NCBI GenBank assembly: GCA_023415515.1
Contig: JAEZKH010000470.1
Coordinates: 1 to 8,552 of the forward strand
Length of the DNA stretch: 8,552 nucleotides
Source: Actinomycetes bacterium
GTDB lineage: Bacteria; Actinomycetota; Actinomycetes; Mycobacteriales; Mycobacteriaceae
Reading direction: 5' to 3'
Each line of letters opens with the position of its first letter. Position 1 is the stretch's first letter. Made by a program: the position numbers and the translations under genes. Shown piece by piece: positions 5,747 through 8,552 of the stretch. The notes under the pieces are model-generated. The model saw only the letters and a list, made by a program, of their open reading frames with translations, ran no database searches and was not told the DNA's origin.

Positions 5747-6922
5747 AGAGGTGATGGTCACCGTCGTGCCGCTGCCCGACTTGGATTGGATGTCCATCGC
5801 GCCGCCCATCGCGTCGAACCGGGCCAGCAACGAGCCCAGCCCGATATGGCCGTCGGCGACCGCCTGACCGACGACGTCGGGATCGAACCCGCAGCCGTCG
5901 TCGGTGATCGTCAAGACGACGCGATCGCCGTTGCGGCGCAACCCAACCCGCACCGTCGTCGCACCGGCATGCTTGCCGACATTGGTGAGCAGTTCCCGCG
6001 CGGCGCGGTGCAGCAGCTGCTGTGAATCCGGCTTGCCGACGTCCTCCAGGTCGGCGTCGACGGTGACCTGTGTGCGGGCCTCGAACTGCTTGACCATGTC
6101 GCGCAACGCCGGCGTGAGACCCAGCTGGGCGAGCACCTGCGGGTGCAATTCGGTGACGGTGGAGCGCAACCCGGTCGCCGTCTCCTGCAACGCCTGATAC
6201 ACCATGTCGAGCGCGGGGTCGGGGTTGCGCTCACGCGCCTCGTCGAGCTCGAGGCGCGCGGCGAGAAGTGTCTGTAACGGGCCGTCGTGCAGATGCTCGG
6301 CGACCTCGCGGTTGCGGCGTTCGTCTGCCTGCATCGCCTCGGACACCAGTTGACGACGCACCTCTTGTAATGCTTTGACGCGCATCGATCTTCGGGCGAG
6401 GACGAAGCACAGCGCCGTCGTTGCCACCGCCAGCCACAGCAGGAAGCCGAAGTGCGTGTAGACGATGTTCGGCAGACCGATGCGGTCGTCGCGCTTCGAG
6501 TAGAAGATCCACACGGCGAGATACCCTGCGGCCGTAACGATTCCGAAGATCGCCGTCAGCGCGGGCCGGTCGCCGAAGGCCACCGAGATCGGCAGCAGGA
6601 AGAACACCGGAAGCAGTGCCGAGGTCGCACCCCCCGACACCAAGCAGAGCGCGACGATCACCAGCAGGTCGACGATCGTCGACGCCCAGTCCGCCCACCG
6701 GGGCACGGGGCCGCGCATCACCGCGATCAGCCACAGCACCGCCGCCACCGCGTACGTACCGAGGATCACGGCGTACAGCTGGGGCAGCCAGTGATCGACT
6801 TCCCAGATCCACACCAGGATCGCGATCAACGCGATCAGCGGAAGCCGCAGAATCGCGGACACCCGGACCGGCTCGGCGGCGAAATAGTCGACGACCCGGC
6901 GTAGCGACGGATCAGTCACCAT
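5729..6922 (-). CDS. Sensor histidine kinase, HisKA_3 (NarL partner) type, six membrane helices
   Basis: The 397-residue membrane kinase should autophosphorylate a histidine and pass the phosphate to the response regulator encoded just upstream. Residues 20-176 hold about six hydrophobic helices (near 24-41, 46-68, 82-97, 102-116, 122-141, 157-176) with short loops and no large sensing domain, so the signal is probably in the membrane or very small. A linker helix leads to the HisKA_3 motif ERRNREVAEHLHDGPLQ (201-217); His212 is the phosphorylation site. The ATPase domain shows the N box ELLTNVGKHAG (310-320, Asn314), DDGCGF (341-346) and GHIGLGSLLAR (358-368), all intact. GAGGAG (6929-6924) is only 1 base from the ATG at 6922 but 4 from GTG 6919, so translation may begin one codon later. 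It lies 17 bases after the regulator gene, almost certainly one operon. The signal is unknown. Confidence 0.94.
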   Translation of the reverse strand: MVTDPSLRRVVDYFAAEPVRVSAILRLPLIALIAILVWIWEVDHWLPQLYAVILGTYAVAAVLWLIAVMRGPVPRWADWASTIVDLLVIVALCLVSGGATSALLPVFFLLPISVAFGDRPALTAIFGIVTAAGYLAVWIFYSKRDDRIGLPNIVYTHFGFLLWLAVATTALCFVLARRSMRVKALQEVRRQLVSEAMQADERRNREVAEHLHDGPLQTLLAARLELDEARERNPDPALDMVYQALQETATGLRSTVTELHPQVLAQLGLTPALRDMVKQFEARTQVTVDADLEDVGKPDSQQLLHRAARELLTNVGKHAGATTVRVGLRRNGDRVVLTITDDGCGFDPDVVGQAVADGHIGLGSLLARFDAMGGAMDIQSKSGSGTTVTITSPAEQT

Positions 6923-6939
6923 GCTCCTCGGTTCCCGGC

Positions 6940-7581
6940 TTATTCCAACAGCTTGCGGCGCATCGCCTCTGCGACCGCGGCAGCGCGGTCGCTGACGCCG
7001 AGCTTCTCGTAGAGCCGCTGCACATGGGTCTTCACAGTCGACGGCGCAAGGAACATCTCCTTGGCCATTGCAGGAATGCTGCTTCCCGCGGCGATCATCT
7101 TGAGGACCTCGCGCTCGCGGGGGCTCAGCGCGGGTGCGTCGGGCTCGTTGCGGCGACGGATCTCCGAGGCCAACCCGGCGGCGAGTTCGGGTGCGATGAC
7201 GTCCTTACCCTTCGCGCATTTCACCACCGCGCTGACCAGCTCGCTGCGGGTCGACTCCTTCGGCAGGAAACCCGCTGCCCCCTCCTGAAGCGCCTTGTAC
7301 ACGATGGCCGACTCGTCGTGGGCCGAGACCAGCAGCACGCGCGTCGGCAGGTCGTCGCGGGTGACCGCGGCAGCCACCTCGGCACCGTCCATGCCCGGCA
7401 TCCGGTAGTCGAGCAACGCCACCTGCGGCCGGTGTTCGCGGATCAACGCCAGGGATTCCAGGCCGTCCTCGGCTTCGGCGACGACGTCGATCTCGCCGCT
7501 GGACACCAACGCACGCACCACGCCCTCCCGGAACATCGGATGGTCGTCGCCAACCACCACGCGCACCTTTTCGCTGGTCAC
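6940..7581 (-). CDS. NarL/FixJ-type response regulator
   Basis: The 213-residue cytoplasmic regulator is the partner of the neighbouring kinase. The receiver domain spans residues 6-122: acidic pair Asp12-Asp13 (GDDHPMFREGV), phosphoacceptor Asp58 (LLDYRMPGMDG), Ser86 (LLVSAHD) and Lys108 (FLPKES) are all present. A short linker leads to a LuxR-type DNA-binding domain at 150-213: LSPREREVLKMIAAG (152-166), recognition helix STVKTHVQRLYEKL (181-194), ending with SDRAAAVAEAMRRKLLE. The domain order and length are standard. The start is taken as GTG 7581, with GGAG only 2 bases before it, so a start a few codons later (GTG codons at residues 6 and 8 to 10) cannot be excluded. It is the first gene of the operon and diverges from the secreted-peptide gene. 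C5/G5 repeats in the shared upstream region are candidate sites for its own product. Confidence 0.95.
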   Translation of the reverse strand: MTSEKVRVVVGDDHPMFREGVVRALVSSGEIDVVAEAEDGLESLALIREHRPQVALLDYRMPGMDGAEVAAAVTRDDLPTRVLLVSAHDESAIVYKALQEGAAGFLPKESTRSELVSAVVKCAKGKDVIAPELAAGLASEIRRRNEPDAPALSPREREVLKMIAAGSSIPAMAKEMFLAPSTVKTHVQRLYEKLGVSDRAAAVAEAMRRKLLE

Positions 7582-7610
7582 GGCTCCAGCTTGGCACAGC
7601 GGACCCGCCC

Positions 7611-7643
7611 GTTCCCCCGATTGGGGGACAACCGGTTCCCCCG
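7611..7643. promoter_or_regulatory. Alternating C5/G5 boxes upstream of the response regulator, candidate operator array
   Basis: GTTCCCCCG occurs twice as a direct repeat (7611-7619 and 7635-7643, start to start 24 bases). Between them TTGGGGGAC provides the opposite orientation. This gives two perfect 6-bp dyads that share the middle block: TCCCCC-GATT-GGGGGA (7613-7628) and GGGGGA-N8-TCCCCC (7623-7642). A palindrome AACCGGTT (7630-7637) sits in the second spacer. LuxR-domain regulators often bind G/C-rich paired half-sites, so autoregulation and control of the divergent peptide gene is a reasonable inference. Confidence 0.5.
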
Positions 7644-7648
7644 TGTCT

Positions 7649-7664
7649 TCGGCCGGTCAGCCGA
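7649..7664. repeat. Short inverted repeat TCGGC-N6-GCCGA
   Basis: A 5-bp perfect dyad lies between the C5/G5 boxes and the next repeat. It is short enough to be chance in GC-rich DNA and is recorded because it is one of several symmetric elements in this interval. Confidence 0.25.
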
Positions 7665-7681
7665 CATACATCGCCGCCGAG

Positions 7682-7709
7682 CTCCGGCATTCTTGAGTCA
7701 TCGCCGGAG
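7682..7709. promoter_or_regulatory. Perfect 7-14-7 inverted repeat upstream of the secreted-peptide gene
   Basis: CTCCGGC (7682-7688) pairs with GCCGGAG (7703-7709) across 14 bases, ending 47 bases before the peptide ATG. The half-site spacing would put both halves on one DNA face plus a partial turn, suitable for a dimeric regulator. The position is near the expected promoter. No good -10 box stands out; TAGAGA at 7718-7723 is the nearest. Confidence 0.35.
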
Positions 7710-7756
7710 AACACCGGTAGAGAAACTCAAAAGTCAACGCAGACAAAGGAATTGAC

Positions 7757-7987
7757 ATGAACAAGATCATCGCCCGCATCGCCCTCCCCGTCCTCTCGGC
7801 AGGAGCCCTCGGCGGAGCCGCCCTCGGCCTGGCCGGCATGGCGAGCGCCCAGACCGCGAGCGTCGAGCACAGCACCGGCACCGCGATCGTGGCTTCGCCC
7901 GACACCTACGCCAAGCCCGCCCCGACCGCCAAGCCCGGCTGGAAGCACCACCACGGCGTCGGCCACCAGTACCTGGTCACCAACTGA
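7757..7987 (+). CDS. Small secreted histidine-containing peptide, 76 residues
   Basis: No named family is recognised. The protein opens with a textbook signal peptide: basic MNKIIARI, a hydrophobic core (ALPVLSAGALGGAALGLAG, 9-27) and a cleavage site after MASA (Ala31). The exported product would be about 45 residues. There is no lipobox cysteine and no twin arginine, so release by the general Sec route is expected. The mature part has a Ser/Thr/Ala-rich start, a Pro/Lys segment (YAKPAPTAKPG, 51-61), a histidine cluster (WKHHHGVGHQY, 62-72) and the end LVTN. There is no cysteine. His64-66 and His70 could bind a metal ion, but this is speculation. AAAGGA (7745-7750) lies 6 bases before the ATG, so the start is secure. 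It diverges from the two-component operon and ends in a strong terminator, so it is its own transcription unit. Confidence 0.82.
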   Translation: MNKIIARIALPVLSAGALGGAALGLAGMASAQTASVEHSTGTAIVASPDTYAKPAPTAKPGWKHHHGVGHQYLVTN

Positions 7988-8024
7988 GCCCACAACTGAA
8001 TAACAACAAAATATCCCCTCCACA

Positions 8025-8062
8025 GAGGCCCTCCCCCGGCGGCGTAACCAGGGGAGGGCCTC
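8025..8062 (+). terminator. Strong terminator hairpin after the secreted-peptide gene
   Basis: GAGGCCCTCCCC (8025-8036) pairs perfectly with GGGGAGGGCCTC (8051-8062) around a 14-base loop. A 12-bp perfect GC-rich stem 38 bases after the stop is well placed to end the transcript. It has no U tract. An A-rich stretch (7991-8012) separates it from the gene. The stem also insulates the following gene. Confidence 0.75.
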
Positions 8063-8080
8063 GCTCGTCGGTCCGGCGAC

Positions 8081-8086
8081 TACCGT
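8081..8086 (+). promoter_or_regulatory. -10 box of a probable leaderless gene
   Basis: TACCGT matches TAnnnT and ends 7 bases before the A of the ATG at 8094, exactly the spacing that makes transcription start on the initiator codon. No Shine-Dalgarno fits in the gap. Confidence 0.5.
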
Positions 8087-8093
8087 CGGCGGG

Positions 8094-8360
8094 ATGTCGA
8101 ACATTTCCAACGACCGGATCGACGACGTCGCACCCGGCGACCTGATCGCCGTCCACGAGGATGCCCAGGCGCAACCGTCCAAGGTGGTGTTCAAGGACTT
8201 CGACGAGAAGACGTCGGTCTACACCGTCACATTCGAGGATGACGACGGGGAGACGTTCCAACGCGAGATCCCCGCGGGCACGGTCGTCGCCCACGCCATG
8301 GAGTCCAAATGGGAATCGGACCAGAGCCCAACCGCGCACGACCCGGACGCGGCTGTCTAA
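8094..8360 (+). CDS. Small acidic cytoplasmic protein, 88 residues, function unknown
   Basis: The protein is soluble and acidic, with no signal peptide or membrane segment. Residues 10-66 look like a compact beta-barrel-like domain of alternating strands: VAPGDLIAVHED (12-23), SKVVFKDFDEKTSVYTVTFEDDDGETFQREIPAGTVVAHA read as successive strands (29-39, 41-49, 53-59, 62-68). The opening PGDLIAV and the strand spacing recall small SH3-like folds, but no family is recognised and no catalytic residues stand out. The last 20 residues are polar and probably disordered. Codon use is as in neighbouring genes. The start is chosen at ATG 8094 because the peptide begins naturally (MSNISNDRIDDV) and a -10 box at the right distance implies leaderless translation. 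It stands alone between two terminators. Confidence 0.8.
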   Translation: MSNISNDRIDDVAPGDLIAVHEDAQAQPSKVVFKDFDEKTSVYTVTFEDDDGETFQREIPAGTVVAHAMESKWESDQSPTAHDPDAAV

Positions 8361-8377
8361 CTGTTCGACCACTGTCC

Positions 8378-8417
8378 GCCCACGCGGGCTTGCGCTCCCC
8401 TCCGCTCGAACGTGGGC
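8378..8417. terminator. Inverted repeat between convergent genes
   Basis: GCCCACG (8378-8384) pairs with CGTGGGC (8411-8417), 18 bases after the acidic-protein stop and 20 bases beyond the minus-strand stop at 8437. A second dyad, GCCGCC-N8-GGCGGC (8426-8445), overlaps that stop. Position favours a two-way terminator; there is no T tract. Confidence 0.4.
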
Positions 8418-8436
8418 CCGGGAATGCCGCCGCGGC

Positions 8437-8552
8437 TCAGGCGGCGTGGTTGTCGGGTGGGTCGTGCCCGCTGTGCGTCTCGTTGGTGGCCTGGTTGTTG
8501 TGGTCGGGTGGTCGGAGGAGTGTTTCGGGGCGGTGGTAGTAGTTGATGCGGG
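8437..8552 (-). CDS. C-terminal end of a DUF222/HNH endonuclease (13E12-repeat family) protein, partial
   Basis: Reading leftward from the edge, 37 codons precede TGA (8439-8437). The peptide begins RINYYHRPETLLRPPD and continues with a hydrophilic tail rich in Asn, His, Asp, Thr and Pro, ending in DNHAA. The N-Y-Y-H-R-P-E-x-L-L segment is what I recall as the usual ending of mycobacterial 13E12-repeat proteins, which join a DUF222 domain to a C-terminal HNH nuclease motif and close with a low-complexity tail. These genes occur in several copies and are linked with repeats. The nuclease motif itself lies outside the window, so the call rests on the tail only. The other frames give no sensible peptide here. 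Confidence 0.6.
   Translation of the reverse strand, partial: RINYYHRPETLLRPPDHNNQATNETHSGHDPPDNHAA

Noticed and set aside
7611..7643. Reading the G5/C5 region as a DosR (DevR) box.
   Set aside because: The DosR consensus needs GGGAC and GTCCC halves with a 4-base A/T-rich centre. Here the spacing is wrong and the centre is GC-rich.
6616..7755. A 379-residue plus-strand ORF opposite the two-component genes.
   Set aside because: Regulator and kinase on the minus strand have all catalytic residues. The plus reading is Arg/His-rich without motifs.
7727..8372. Minus-strand ORFs (7727-8194 and 7977-8372) across the peptide and acidic-protein genes.
   Set aside because: They run through a strong terminator stem and both better-supported plus genes, and have no ribosome site or domain.
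1..8552. tRNA, rRNA, CRISPR arrays, insertion sequences or phage attachment sites.
   Set aside because: No cloverleaf, rRNA-like stretch, spaced repeat array, transposase or terminal repeat was recognised on either strand.

Overview
The window looks like chromosomal DNA from a high-GC actinobacterium, most likely a fast-growing mycobacterium (Mycolicibacterium type). The grounds are strongly GC-biased third codon positions, GTG starts, promoters with a TAnnnT -10 box and little -35, terminators without U tracts, a TetR regulator near pnt genes, and the apparent tail of a DUF222/HNH (13E12-repeat) protein at the right edge. Species is inferred from sequence character and remembered families, not from a search.

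Left part (1-1527): the N-terminal half of a TetR regulator leaves the window on the minus strand. Diverging from it is a 36-residue ORF with a good ribosome site. It converges on a 49-residue minus-strand ORF, with compact inverted repeats between the two stops. A membrane-anchored coiled-coil protein follows on the minus strand, with its own terminator hairpin and a possible extracytoplasmic-sigma promoter.

Centre (1528-5669): a three-gene plus-strand operon encodes both subunits of the proton-translocating NAD(P) transhydrogenase (pntA, pntB; 3-nt gap) and an acyl-CoA dehydrogenase (5-nt gap). The transhydrogenase couples the proton gradient to hydride transfer from NADH to NADP+. The dehydrogenase oxidises an acyl-CoA through FAD, so the operon groups redox metabolism. 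PntA is the single-chain, enteric-like form.

Right part (5670-8552): a nested palindrome separates the operon from a convergent two-component system on the minus strand, a NarL-type response regulator followed by a six-helix HisKA_3 sensor kinase. Diverging from the regulator is a small gene for a secreted, histidine-containing peptide. The shared intergenic region holds alternating C5/G5 blocks and other inverted repeats, which are good operator candidates. After a 12-bp perfect terminator stem comes a probably leaderless gene for an 88-residue acidic protein of unknown function, and finally the HNH/DUF222-like C-terminus on the minus strand.

No RNA genes, insertion sequences, CRISPR arrays or phage genes were seen. 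The least explained parts are the two small ORFs at the left, and the regulator/kinase/secreted-peptide locus with its C5/G5 boxes.
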